Part shown: positions 15,618 through 23,450 of the stretch, piece after piece
How the letters are laid out: every line of letters begins with the position of its first letter
Numbering within the stretch: position 1 is the first letter of the stretch
Assembly (NCBI GenBank): GCA_009924545.1
Contig: RFRL01000016.1
Span: 1 to 33,289 of the forward strand
Length of the DNA stretch: 33,289 nucleotides
Direction: 5' to 3'
DNA from: Planctomycetia bacterium
Lineage (GTDB): Bacteria > Planctomycetota > Planctomycetia > Pirellulales > UBA1268
The notes under the pieces: model-generated
Databases searched by the model: none
What the model saw: the letters and a program-made list of their open reading frames with translations, nothing else
Told to the model about the DNA's origin: nothing
Made by a program: the position numbers and the translations under genes

Positions 15618-17932
15618 ATGCCGACGACACCCGACCCGATCCCCGCGCCGTGGATCATGAAGCGATCGATCCCCGTGAGCGGGAGGCGAGCCTGCTGACC
15701 GCCCTGGCGCTGGGCGAACTCTCCGGCGACGAGCGCGAGGCGGTCGCCACTCGCTTGCAGGCTGCCGACGCCGCCGACACCCGCCGGCAGGTGGAGGAGG
15801 TGCGGGCGCTCGCGACGGTGCTGCGCGGCATCGCCGCTGACGGTCAGCCCACGCCGGTGACCGGCACGGCCTCGATCCGGGAGGCGGTGGAGGCAGCGCT
15901 CGCGGCTGCGGCACCGGGTGCCCCGCCCGAGGCGCGCGGTGGTTGGCCAGCGCGCCGTCTGACGGGGCTCCTGGCCTGCGGAGCCCTGGTCGCGAGCCTC
16001 GCCCTGGTGATGGTCGTCGACCGGTCGCGGGAGGGGCGGGAAGTGGCCCGGGTCTCGGCCCCAGCGCGCAGCGACCGGCTGGCCGAGGTCACTGAGGTCG
16101 CCGAGGTCGAGGATTTCGCGGTGGTCACCGGCGGTGAGGCGCAGGTGACCGCGGGGGGCAGTGGTTACGTGGCTGCACCGGCCCCTGCCAGCGGCCCCCA
16201 TCCCGGCGGCGTGACATTGTTGTATGATCCGCGCCCCACGAGCCCGGACCCCCAGGACATGCCCGCCGCCATGTCCGATGAGGCCGCGCCTCCGTTGCCT
16301 GTCGAAGTGGCGCGCCGTGCAGGCACGGTCGCCGGGCTGCCGGGCTTGCGGGGCGCTATCGAACGCGAGTTTGTTCGCGAGGCTGAGGCCGGCAAACAGC
16401 TGGACTTGAACCGTGCCCCGTTCGCCGGTCGGCCGGGGCCAGCGGCCGATGCGCTGTCGTCGTTCGAACTGCGTCTCCATTCCCGTGAAAGCTTGGTGCG
16501 GGAGCGCTACGCCCAGTTCGTGGAAAACCCCTTCGAGGATCCTGCCACGGCACCGTTGTCCACGTTTTCGATCGACGTCGACACCGCCTCCTACACGATC
16601 CTCCGCCGCTTCCTCACCGGCGGGCAGCGCCCTCCGCCCGACGCGGTGCGCCTCGAGGAGATGCTCAACTACTTCCGCTACGCCGATCCCGCGCCGGCGG
16701 CCGACGGCGACCCGTTCGCGGTCCGCCTGGAAACGGCCGACTGCCCGTGGCGGCCCGGTCACCGGCTGCTGCGGGTGGGGATCAAGGGGCGCGAGATCGA
16801 AGCCGCGACGCGCCCCGCCGGCAATCTCGTGTTCCTCGTCGACGTGTCGGGCTCGATGGCCGATCCCGACAAGCTGCCCCTGGTGAAGCAGGCCCTCACA
16901 CTCCTCGTCGACCAGCTCCGCGAGGAGGACCGGGTGTCGATCGTCACCTACGCCGGCGACGCCGGTCTCAAGCTCCCCGCCACCGGCGGCCACCGGGCGG
17001 CGGAGATCCGCGCCGTCATCGACCAGCTCGGGGCGGGCGGCTCGACGCACGGCAGCGCCGGCATCGAGCTGGCCTACGACGAGGCGCGGAAGCACTTCAT
17101 CGCCGGGGGTGTCAACCGGGTGATCCTCTGCACCGACGGCGATCTCAACGTCGGCATCACCGACGACGGGCAGCTGGTGAAGCTCATCCGCCAGCGCGCC
17201 GCGGAGGGCACGTTCCTCACCGTCCTCGGCTTCGGCCGGGGCAATCTCCAGGACGAGAAGATGGAGAAGCTCGCCGACAACGGCAACGGCCTGTATGCCT
17301 ACGTCGACTCGGTGCGCGAGGCGCGGAAGGTGCTCGTCGAGCAGCTCACCGGCTCCACGGTGACGATCGCCAAGGACGTGAAGATCCAGGTGGAGTTCAA
17401 TCCGGCCCAGGTCGCCTCCTACCGGCTGCTGGGCTACGAGAACCGTGTCCTGGCGGCACGGGACTTCGCCGACGACACCCGCGATGCCGGCGAGATCGGG
17501 GCGGGGCATGGGGTGACGGCGCTCTACGAATGGGTCCCGGCGGCGGCCGGCGGTGGCCCGCTCCCCGAACTCAAGTACCAGTCGCGGCCGGCGCCGTCGC
17601 GACCCGCGGTGGCAGGGCCGGCGTCTCGCGAACTGCTGACGCTCAAGCTCCGCTTCAAGGAGCCGGCGGGGAGCGAGAGCGTGCTCCGGGAGATTCCCCT
17701 CGTCGATGCGGGCGGGTCGTTCGAGTCGGCCTCCGACGACCTGCGCTTCGCCGCCGCCGTGGCCGCCTTCGGGATGCTCCTCCGCTCGAGCGACCATGCC
17801 GGCACGGCGACGCTGCCGCTGGTGGCCCGGATCGCCGGCGACGCCCTGGGCACCGATCCCGGTGGGCTGCGGGCGGAGTTCCTCGATCTCGTGCGGGCCG
17901 CCGCTGCGGTGCTGCCGCCGGCGCACCAGTGA
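15614..17932 (+). CDS. Membrane VWA/DUF3520 protein with anti-sigma-like N-terminus
   Basis: A 772-residue YfbK-like protein. Residues ~20-110 resemble the cytosolic part of anti-sigma factors (LTALALGELSGDEREAVATR, then LQAADAADTRRQVEEVRALA), but without the zinc-binding HxxxCxxC motif. A single membrane helix lies at ~115-136 (LTGLLACGALVASLALVMVV). After a ~150-residue Pro/Ala-rich linker come the VWA-associated N-terminal domain (~300-395; ENPFEDPATAPLSTFSIDVD), a VWA domain (~403-580) with an intact MIDAS DVSGS at 410-414 and CTDGDLNVG, and a DUF3520 C-terminal domain (~590-765; GYENRVLAARDF). The VWA part should face the periplasm and bind a divalent metal and a protein or surface ligand. 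The overlap with the sigma gene and a GAGGTG ribosome site inside it (15602-15607) argue for a stoichiometric pair. Confidence 0.94.
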   Translation: MNADDTRPDPRAVDHEAIDPREREASLLTALALGELSGDEREAVATRLQAADAADTRRQVEEVRALATVLRGIAADGQPTPVTGTASIREAVEAALAAAAPGAPPEARGGWPARRLTGLLACGALVASLALVMVVDRSREGREVARVSAPARSDRLAEVTEVAEVEDFAVVTGGEAQVTAGGSGYVAAPAPASGPHPGGVTLLYDPRPTSPDPQDMPAAMSDEAAPPLPVEVARRAGTVAGLPGLRGAIEREFVREAEAGKQLDLNRAPFAGRPGPAADALSSFELRLHSRESLVRERYAQFVENPFEDPATAPLSTFSIDVDTASYTILRRFLTGGQRPPPDAVRLEEMLNYFRYADPAPAADGDPFAVRLETADCPWRPGHRLLRVGIKGREIEAATRPAGNLVFLVDVSGSMADPDKLPLVKQALTLLVDQLREEDRVSIVTYAGDAGLKLPATGGHRAAEIRAVIDQLGAGGSTHGSAGIELAYDEARKHFIAGGVNRVILCTDGDLNVGITDDGQLVKLIRQRAAEGTFLTVLGFGRGNLQDEKMEKLADNGNGLYAYVDSVREARKVLVEQLTGSTVTIAKDVKIQVEFNPAQVASYRLLGYENRVLAARDFADDTRDAGEIGAGHGVTALYEWVPAAAGGGPLPELKYQSRPAPSRPAVAGPASRELLTLKLRFKEPAGSESVLREIPLVDAGGSFESASDDLRFAAAVAAFGMLLRSSDHAGTATLPLVARIAGDALGTDPGGLRAEFLDLVRAAAAVLPPAHQ

Positions 17933-17938
17933 GGTTGC

Positions 17939-17959
17939 GCCCCACATCGGGAGTGGGGC
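17939..17959 (+). terminator. Hairpin after the sigma/VWA operon
   Basis: GCCCCAC and GTGGGGC form a perfect 7-bp stem around a 7-base loop, starting seven bases after the VWA stop codon. No T-run follows, so it would be an imperfect intrinsic terminator or an mRNA 3'-end stabiliser. Confidence 0.45.
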
Positions 17960-18140
17960 TCCGCGCGCACCATCCCCACCGACTTGGCGAGACGGTGGAC
18001 CCACAGGGGAAGGACCCGGTCGCCCGGGAGCCGGCAGCGCGTCGAGCGCGACGGCACGATGGGGGAAACGAACGGGGTAGGGGGAGCGGCCGGAGGGCCG
18101 CGGAAGGGAGCGGGGCGCGGGTCATGCCGCCGGCGCCTGC

Positions 18141-18590
18141 TCATTCGTGGTGGCACTCGATGATCGGCGTCACGCCAGGCAGGGCGGCGAGCCGCCCGAG
18201 CACCTCGCGCCACCCGGGTTGGTGGGTGCTGCCGATGCACAGGCACTGCCCGGGGGCGGCGCCGATCCGCCCCCGCGACCCGGGCATGAACTCGATCGAC
18301 CGATCGATACGGCGGACGGTGTCGCGCGCGGCCGGGGTGTCGGGGATGGCGAACTCGTAGGAAACCGCCACCTTCCCGGCCGCCGTCCCGCGCAGACCGT
18401 CGGCATCGATGGCGTCCATGTCGATGGCGATCACGGCGGCGGTCGGCGGTCGGTTCACGCCACACCCGGCCGTTCCGGAGAGGAGCAACGCCACCACGCC
18501 CGCGCCCAGGCGCCCTGCACCGGATCGACACCCGGGCCACGGGTCCGCCGTGGGTTGACCCGGGTGCCGCCGAACCACGGCCCTGCGCAT
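18141..18590 (-). CDS. Putative small lipoprotein, unknown function
   Basis: A 149-residue protein I do not recognise. After an unusually long Arg-rich N-terminal stretch there is a hydrophobic segment (GAGVVALLLSGTAGC) ending in a lipobox-like TAGC, with C43 as the possible lipidated Cys. The mature part has EFAIPDTPAARDTVRRIDRS, a Cys pair in GQCLCIGSTH and a CHHE end, so a metal or disulfide role is possible. Two ATGs lie six bases apart (18596 and 18590). The second is chosen because GGAGG sits at 18597-18601, six bases before it but touching the first. It is convergent with the VWA gene and divergent from the acetyltransferase gene. A TAGGAT hexamer on the minus strand (18630-18635) may be a -10. 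Confidence 0.65.
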   Translation of the reverse strand: MRRAVVRRHPGQPTADPWPGCRSGAGRLGAGVVALLLSGTAGCGVNRPPTAAVIAIDMDAIDADGLRGTAAGKVAVSYEFAIPDTPAARDTVRRIDRSIEFMPGSRGRIGAAPGQCLCIGSTHQPGWREVLGRLAALPGVTPIIECHHE

Positions 18591-18596
18591 CGCCAT

Positions 18597-18601
18597 CCTC
18601 C
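18597..18601 (-). promoter_or_regulatory. Ribosome binding site deciding the lipoprotein start
   Basis: GGAGG on the minus strand ends six bases before the ATG at 18590 and directly abuts the ATG at 18596, so only the downstream start has a workable spacing. Confidence 0.6.
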
Positions 18602-18799
18602 ATCCACGCCCGGTCGGATCACCGCCGCCATCCTATCGCCGTGGAAGCCGCCCGGGTGCGTGGCCCGTCCGCGTGTGCCGGTCCTTCCGGCTGTGCCCGC
18701 GGTCTGCGGTGCCGTGGAGGGTGGCGGGGCAGTCTGTCGAAGAGAGTCCCTGGGAAGGATCGGGTGACGTTGAGCCCTCGGGGGAACGGGAAGCCTGCC

Positions 18800-19336
18800 A
18801 TGACGCTGCCGGGGGAAGAGCAGTCGAGCATCGCCGCGGCCGTGCCGCCGGTCATGTTCCACCAACTCGCCCCCGCCTGGGTCGATGGACTTGGCGCGCT
18901 GTTGGCGGCACTGGCCGCCGCCGGTGACGACCGGCTGTTCCATCCCCATCCCCGCGATTCCGCCACCCTGCGCCGCCTGGCGGACGTCGCGACCGGCCCG
19001 GGAGAACACGACGAATACCATGTCGCCGTCTCCTCCGGCGCCGTGCTCGCCTACGGCCTGCTACGTGGTTGGACCGAGGGCTACCCGGTCCCGAGCCTCG
19101 GCGTGGCGGTGCATCCCGCCGCGCGCGGCCGTGGCGTGGCGCGGCTGATGATGGACCACCTCCACGCCGTGGCCCGCGCCCGCGGCGTGCGCCGCGTGCG
19201 GCTCAAGGTGTACCGCGACAACCTCCGGGCCCTCGCCCTGTACCGCGCCCTCGGCTACCGGATGGAGCCGCTCGGGGGAAGGGAATGGTGCGGCCTCCTC
19301 GATCTCGATTCCCCCGTGAGCGGAAGTGCAGTATGA
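18800..19336 (+). CDS. GNAT family N-acetyltransferase
   Basis: A 178-residue product with a GNAT fold. The acetyl-CoA signature is LGVAVHPAARGRGVARLMMD (motif A, with the R-G-R-G-V-A pyrophosphate loop). Motif B follows (RVRLKVYRDNLRALALYRAL, then GYRMEPL), with the Tyr typical of the catalytic region. The N-terminal half is variable, as usual for substrate recognition. The start is uncertain: 18800 (MTLPGEEQ) is preferred, since upstream codons in the frame look like composition-driven sequence, but a GTG at 18764 is possible. Its stop shares bases with the ATG of the aminotransferase gene (ATGA, 19333-19336), so the two products are coupled. By context it may acylate the amino sugar made by the aminotransferase, though hexapeptide-repeat acyltransferases are commoner in that role. 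Confidence 0.86.
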   Translation: MTLPGEEQSSIAAAVPPVMFHQLAPAWVDGLGALLAALAAAGDDRLFHPHPRDSATLRRLADVATGPGEHDEYHVAVSSGAVLAYGLLRGWTEGYPVPSLGVAVHPAARGRGVARLMMDHLHAVARARGVRRVRLKVYRDNLRALALYRALGYRMEPLGGREWCGLLDLDSPVSGSAV

Positions 19337-20484
19337 ACCGTCGCATCGCCATCGCCGAGCCCGATCTGTCGCCCCTCGAGGAGGGCTACGCCCTGGAGGC
19401 GATCCGCAGCACCTGGATCTCTTCCACCGGCGCCTACCTCACCCGCTTCGAGCAGGAGTTCGCCGCGGCGTGCGGCTGTGGCCACTCCCTGGCGGTGAGC
19501 AACGGCACGACCGCCATCCATCTGGCGCTGGCGGCGCTCAACGTCGGGCCGGGCGACGAGGTGATCGTGCCGTCGATGACCTACATCGCCACCGCCAACG
19601 CGGTGCGCTACTGCGGCGCGGAGCCGGTGTTCGTCGACGTCGAGCCGTCGACGTGGTGCCTCGACCCGGCACGCGTCGAGGAGGCGATCACGTCGCGCAC
19701 CAAGGGGATTATCGCTGTCCATCTCCTCGGCCACCCGGCCGACATGGACCCGCTCCTGGAAATCGCCGCCATCCACGGCCTGTGGGTGGTGGAGGATGCC
19801 GCCGAGGCGACGTTCGCCACCTACAAGGGCCGCCAGGTGGGGGGGCTGGGCCGGATCGGCACCTTCTCCTTCTTCGGCAACAAGGTCCTCACCTGCGGCG
19901 AGGGGGGAGCGATCACTTTCCAGGATCCCACGCTCGCCACCCGGCTGCGGATGCTGCGCGGCCAGGGAATGGATCCGCGCCAGCGATACTACTTCCCTAT
20001 CGTCGGCTTCAATTACCGCCTCACCAACCTCGCCGCCGCCATCCTCTGCGGGCAGATGGAAAGGCGCGCCGACATCCTCCGCCGCCGGCGCGAGATCGTG
20101 GCCCGCTATGAGGCGCGGTTGCGGGGTGTGCCGGGGATCGCCCTGCGGACCGACGCCGAGTGGGCGGTGACGTCGCCGTGGATGTTCGCCGCCACGATCG
20201 AAGCCCGGGCGGGCGTCGACCGCGACACCGTGGCCCGGCGCCTGACCGACGACGGCATCGAGACCCGCCCGCTGTTCGTGCCGATCCACACGCTCCCCCC
20301 GTACCGCGTCGAGCATGCCCGACGCGGCACGGAGCTGCCCGTCACCCATGGGCTCGGCCGTGACGGCATCATGCTGCCGACGCACACGCTCCTGACCGAT
20401 GCCGACGTCGACGAGGTCTGCGACCGCCTGGTCGCCGCGGTCGGTGCCGGGCGCGCGGCGCAGGGGCGGCTTCGGGTGGCCTGA
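19333..20484 (+). CDS. DegT/DnrJ/EryC1/StrS sugar aminotransferase
   Basis: A 383-residue PLP enzyme that transfers an amino group to a nucleotide-linked keto sugar. Motifs are ISSTGAYLTRFEQEF, AVSNGTTAIHLALAALNVGP, IVPSMTYIATANAVRYCGAE, VVEDAAEATFATYKGRQVGG (Asp binding the PLP nitrogen), GTFSFFGNKVLTCGEGG with Schiff-base Lys K184, and GFNYRLTNLAAAI. The SFFGNK-type PLP site and YKGRQVGGLG resemble GDP-perosamine synthases, which aminate GDP-4-keto-6-deoxymannose, but the exact substrate cannot be read from motifs. Length is typical. The start overlaps the acetyltransferase stop. Downstream, on the opposite strand and 76 bases away, lie two glycosyltransferase genes. A cell-surface amino-sugar glycan is the likely destination. 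Confidence 0.95.
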   Translation: MNRRIAIAEPDLSPLEEGYALEAIRSTWISSTGAYLTRFEQEFAAACGCGHSLAVSNGTTAIHLALAALNVGPGDEVIVPSMTYIATANAVRYCGAEPVFVDVEPSTWCLDPARVEEAITSRTKGIIAVHLLGHPADMDPLLEIAAIHGLWVVEDAAEATFATYKGRQVGGLGRIGTFSFFGNKVLTCGEGGAITFQDPTLATRLRMLRGQGMDPRQRYYFPIVGFNYRLTNLAAAILCGQMERRADILRRRREIVARYEARLRGVPGIALRTDAEWAVTSPWMFAATIEARAGVDRDTVARRLTDDGIETRPLFVPIHTLPPYRVEHARRGTELPVTHGLGRDGIMLPTHTLLTDADVDEVCDRLVAAVGAGRAAQGRLRVA

Positions 20485-20560
20485 GGCGCGGCACCGGGGT
20501 GACGGGGAGCTCGGCGGCGCGGAGAGGTGCGGGGACGTCGCGCGGAAGTTCCGCTCGCCG

Positions 20561-21928
20561 TCAGGAGCCGACCCGTCGACGGCGGCCGACGAGGCGGCCG
20601 AGCCGGCCGACGAGGCGGTGGAAGCGGCCGGGCGGCACCGGCCGCGGCAGGGTGCGCGGCCGCGTCCGCCGCGTGGCCGGACCGCGCGCGGCCGCGGCGG
20701 CGAAGACCCCGAGGTAGTCGGCGGCCACGTCGGGCCACCCGCGGCCGGCGAACGTGTCGTGGGCCACGATGGCACGGGCGGCGGCGGCGACCGGATCGCG
20801 TTCCACGGCGGCCATCGCCCGGGCCAGGTCGGCCGCATCGCCGGTGCGGAAGTGGAGGGCGTGGCGGCCGTCCTCTCCGAGGCGTTCCACGAACGGCGGG
20901 ATGTCGCTGTGGACCAGCGGGGTCCGGGCGTGGAGGGCCTCGAACACCGTGCCACTGAAGCCGGCCTCCGACCGCGAGGCGGCGATCGCCCCCGCCGCCC
21001 CCCGGTAGAGTCCGCCGAGGTCGGCGTCGGGAACGAAGCCGAGGGCATGGTAGTCGACGCCATGGACGAGACCGTGGGCCCGGAGGCGGCGGCCGATCTC
21101 CGCGAGGGGTCCCTGCCCGGGATCGTGTCCGCGGAGTTGCTCGGTGCCCTTGCCGCCGATCACCAGGGGCCACGGCCGGCCGCCGTCGTCGCGCAGCCGG
21201 GCGTGCGCCGCGACGATCGTCTCCAGCCCCTTGTGTCCCGCGGCGTGGAGGGCCAGCCAGTAGCGCGGCGGCAGGGCATGGGCCGTCCGCACGCGCGCCG
21301 CCTCGGCGGCGGTGGGATGGAACGTGGGGGGGAGGAAATCGGCGAGGTGGACGACGGTACCACGGTCGGGTGGCAGGCCGTAGTGCGCCCGGGCGTGTTC
21401 CAGCGTGTGTCGTGAGGAGACGACCACCTCCGACGAAGCGGCGAGGAGCGCCCTGGCCTCGGCCCGGAAGCAATCGCCGAACCAGCCGTGCCAACCGAGC
21501 GTGTCGAAGGCGAAGTCGTGGAGCGTGGGCACGAAGTGTGCCGGGAGATCGACTACCTCGCGCACCAGGCGCAGCGTCCACCAGGGTTGCGGCAGCCAGA
21601 CGACGTCGGCCGTGGCGGCCTGCCGGCGGAGGAGGGCGAAGAACCGGTCCTGGTTGTCGTGCAGCCAGTCGCACAGGGCACTGCCGCTGCGGCCGCGGAT
21701 CTCGTCACCACACAGCGGCGTGAACAGGGATCCGGGCCAGTCGATGGGATGGCCGTCGGTGTCGACCGGCTGGGAGAGGACGCGGAACTGCCACTGCGCC
21801 GGATCGGTGGTTTCGAGCCACGTGCCCAGCAGGCGGTGGACGAGGCGGTGGACCCCCCCGGAACTGATCGCGGCGGCGTGGATCAGCACGCGCACCGGTC
21901 GGGCGGTCGTCGTGATCGTGGCGCTCAT
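20561..21928 (-). CDS. GT-B glycosyltransferase (GT4-like)
   Basis: A 455-residue predicted glycosyltransferase. The N-terminal Rossmann half opens with VRVLIHAAAISSGGVHRLVH and includes a possible acceptor segment LPAHFVPTLHDFAFDTLGWH. The C-terminal half has the nucleotide-sugar site: ALHAAGHKGLETIVAAHARL, PLVIGGKG, YHALGFVPDADLGGLYRGAA and SRSEAGFSGTVFEALHARTP, a variant of the GT4 E-x7-E motif with eight residues between the Glu residues. The last ~35 residues are Arg/Pro-rich with LVGRLGRLVGR, which could contact membrane or nucleic acid or be disordered. It overlaps the preceding glycosyltransferase by ATGA (21925-21928). No signal peptide or membrane helix is seen, so it probably acts at the cytoplasmic face of the membrane. 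Donor and acceptor are unknown. Confidence 0.91.
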   Translation of the reverse strand: MSATITTTARPVRVLIHAAAISSGGVHRLVHRLLGTWLETTDPAQWQFRVLSQPVDTDGHPIDWPGSLFTPLCGDEIRGRSGSALCDWLHDNQDRFFALLRRQAATADVVWLPQPWWTLRLVREVVDLPAHFVPTLHDFAFDTLGWHGWFGDCFRAEARALLAASSEVVVSSRHTLEHARAHYGLPPDRGTVVHLADFLPPTFHPTAAEAARVRTAHALPPRYWLALHAAGHKGLETIVAAHARLRDDGGRPWPLVIGGKGTEQLRGHDPGQGPLAEIGRRLRAHGLVHGVDYHALGFVPDADLGGLYRGAAGAIAASRSEAGFSGTVFEALHARTPLVHSDIPPFVERLGEDGRHALHFRTGDAADLARAMAAVERDPVAAAARAIVAHDTFAGRGWPDVAADYLGVFAAAAARGPATRRTRPRTLPRPVPPGRFHRLVGRLGRLVGRRRRVGS

Positions 21929-23217
21929 GCCGCTGCGGACTCCCCCCCCGGAGCCCGTGCCGGCGCGGCGGCTTCACGGAGCAGCGCCAGCCACCGGGCG
22001 CCGGCATCGGCCCAGGTGTAGGCCTGCATGCCGCGGAAGCCGGCCCCCTGCGCGGCGATGAAACCGCTCCGGTCGGCGGCGATGCGGTCGAGTACCGGCA
22101 GCAGCGCCGCCGGGTCGGCCGGATCGACGAACGGCATCGCCTCTCCCAGCGGGGCGAACTGCTCCTCGAGCGCCGGGATCGCCGCGGCCACCGCCGGACA
22201 ACCGCAGGCCAGCGCTTCCATGATCGGGAACGACCCCTGCTCGTAGACCGACGGCACGACCGTGGCCCAGGCGCGCCGGTAGAGGTCGCGGAGTTGGCGT
22301 CGCGTCACCTTCCGCAGCACGTGCACGTGGCCCGTGAGCCCGAGGCGGTCGATCCGCCGGGCCAGGCCGGGTGGGCAGGCGCAGATCCCGGTGAACACCA
22401 CCTGCCAGTCGCGCTCCCCCCGGGCGTGGAGCAGCGCCAGCGCGTCGACGAGCCAGGCATGGTTCTTGTAGGGCTTGAAGCGGGCCGGGTAGAGGAGGAA
22501 CGGCGACCGCACATCGCCGGATAGTTGTGCGCCGTCGGCGTCCGGCGTCCTGTCGGGCCCGGCGCCGATGTCGGCCGGCACCGCCGCGGGGATGACGCAC
22601 GTCCGCTCCCGGGAGAGTCGCAAGGTGCCGACGAGATCGGTGGTGCGGATGAATTCCGACATGCAGGCCACCACCCGTGCGGCGGCCACCTGGCGGTCGA
22701 CGCGGGCGCGGAGCTCCCGCAGCCGCACCGGGCTTTGCATCGCCGGGAAGTGGTAGCTCACCAAGTCGTGGATCACCAGCACGGTGGGCCGCGCGAAGGT
22801 CTGATCGAGGCCCACGTAGGGGAGCAGCCACACGTCGCAGCCGGCGATGATCCGCCGCCGGGCATCCTCCCCGGGATGGTCGGCACGTCGTTGCCAGTCG
22901 GCGAGCAGGCCGTCGAGACGATGGGCCCAGGGCCGCTCGGGCCCGCGGTACCCCGCCCCCTTCCGCAACCGGCGGAACAGGTTCGTGGTCAGCCGCTGCC
23001 AGCGGTCCGGCTGCGGCTCGGCCGCCACCGTCACCCGACCATCGCCCGTGGCCACGGTGTCGGCGAGCCGGTGGGCATCGCGGGGGTTCGCCTTGAGGGT
23101 GATGCGGCAGTCCGGTCCGGCCACGAGCAGGCCGCGGACGAGGTTGTCGACGAACACGCCGATGCCCTCGCTGGGCTCGAGCGTGAAGCCGTAGTCACAC
23201 CAGATGCCGATCCGCAC
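21925..23217 (-). CDS. Group 1 (GT4) glycosyltransferase
   Basis: A 430-residue GT-B enzyme translated from a GTG at 23217, with GGAGGG upstream. MRIGIWCDYGFTLEPSEGIG shows the usual N-terminal GT4 strand and loop, followed by GVFVDNLVRGL. VLVIHDLVSYHFP and CMSEFIRTTDL mark the acceptor side. The donor half has LLYPARFKPYKNHAWLVDAL, GHVHVLRKVTRRQLRDLYRR and VPSVYEQGSFPIMEALACGC, the exact E-x7-E motif. This is a retaining glycosyltransferase of the kind that builds polysaccharides or O-antigens; the sugar is unknown. Its last codons overlap the next glycosyltransferase, so the two are made together and probably add successive residues. The YheT hydrolase is divergent, 233 bases away. Confidence 0.93.
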   Translation of the reverse strand: MRIGIWCDYGFTLEPSEGIGVFVDNLVRGLLVAGPDCRITLKANPRDAHRLADTVATGDGRVTVAAEPQPDRWQRLTTNLFRRLRKGAGYRGPERPWAHRLDGLLADWQRRADHPGEDARRRIIAGCDVWLLPYVGLDQTFARPTVLVIHDLVSYHFPAMQSPVRLRELRARVDRQVAAARVVACMSEFIRTTDLVGTLRLSRERTCVIPAAVPADIGAGPDRTPDADGAQLSGDVRSPFLLYPARFKPYKNHAWLVDALALLHARGERDWQVVFTGICACPPGLARRIDRLGLTGHVHVLRKVTRRQLRDLYRRAWATVVPSVYEQGSFPIMEALACGCPAVAAAIPALEEQFAPLGEAMPFVDPADPAALLPVLDRIAADRSGFIAAQGAGFRGMQAYTWADAGARWLALLREAAAPARAPGGESAAA

Positions 23218-23450
23218 CCGCCACCCTCCCGGCCCACGGCGCCGCCGGCGCGATTCCGGTCCGCGCGGCTGCCACGGGGAGCGGGGATATCGCAGCCGCG
23301 GCGGTGAGGGTCAAGCGGGCGGCGGGGAATCGCCCCGCGGGGTGGCAGGTGCGGAGAGGCGGGCAGTCTGGGAAACCGGTCGGGATCGCGGTCGAGCGCC
23401 GGGGGGTGCGCGAGCCCGAAGCGATAGCATGGGGCCCGGGAGGAACCGCC

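Noticed and set aside
15461-18004. An 847-codon minus-strand frame opposite the sigma/VWA genes
   Set aside because: No recognisable domain and a composition typical of antisense shadows. The plus-strand VWA frame has MIDAS and DUF3520 motifs.
20542-20554. A short inverted repeat (GCGGAA-G-TTCCGC) between the convergent aminotransferase and glycosyltransferase genes
   Set aside because: The stem is only five pairs with a three-base loop and no T-run, too weak to call a terminator.
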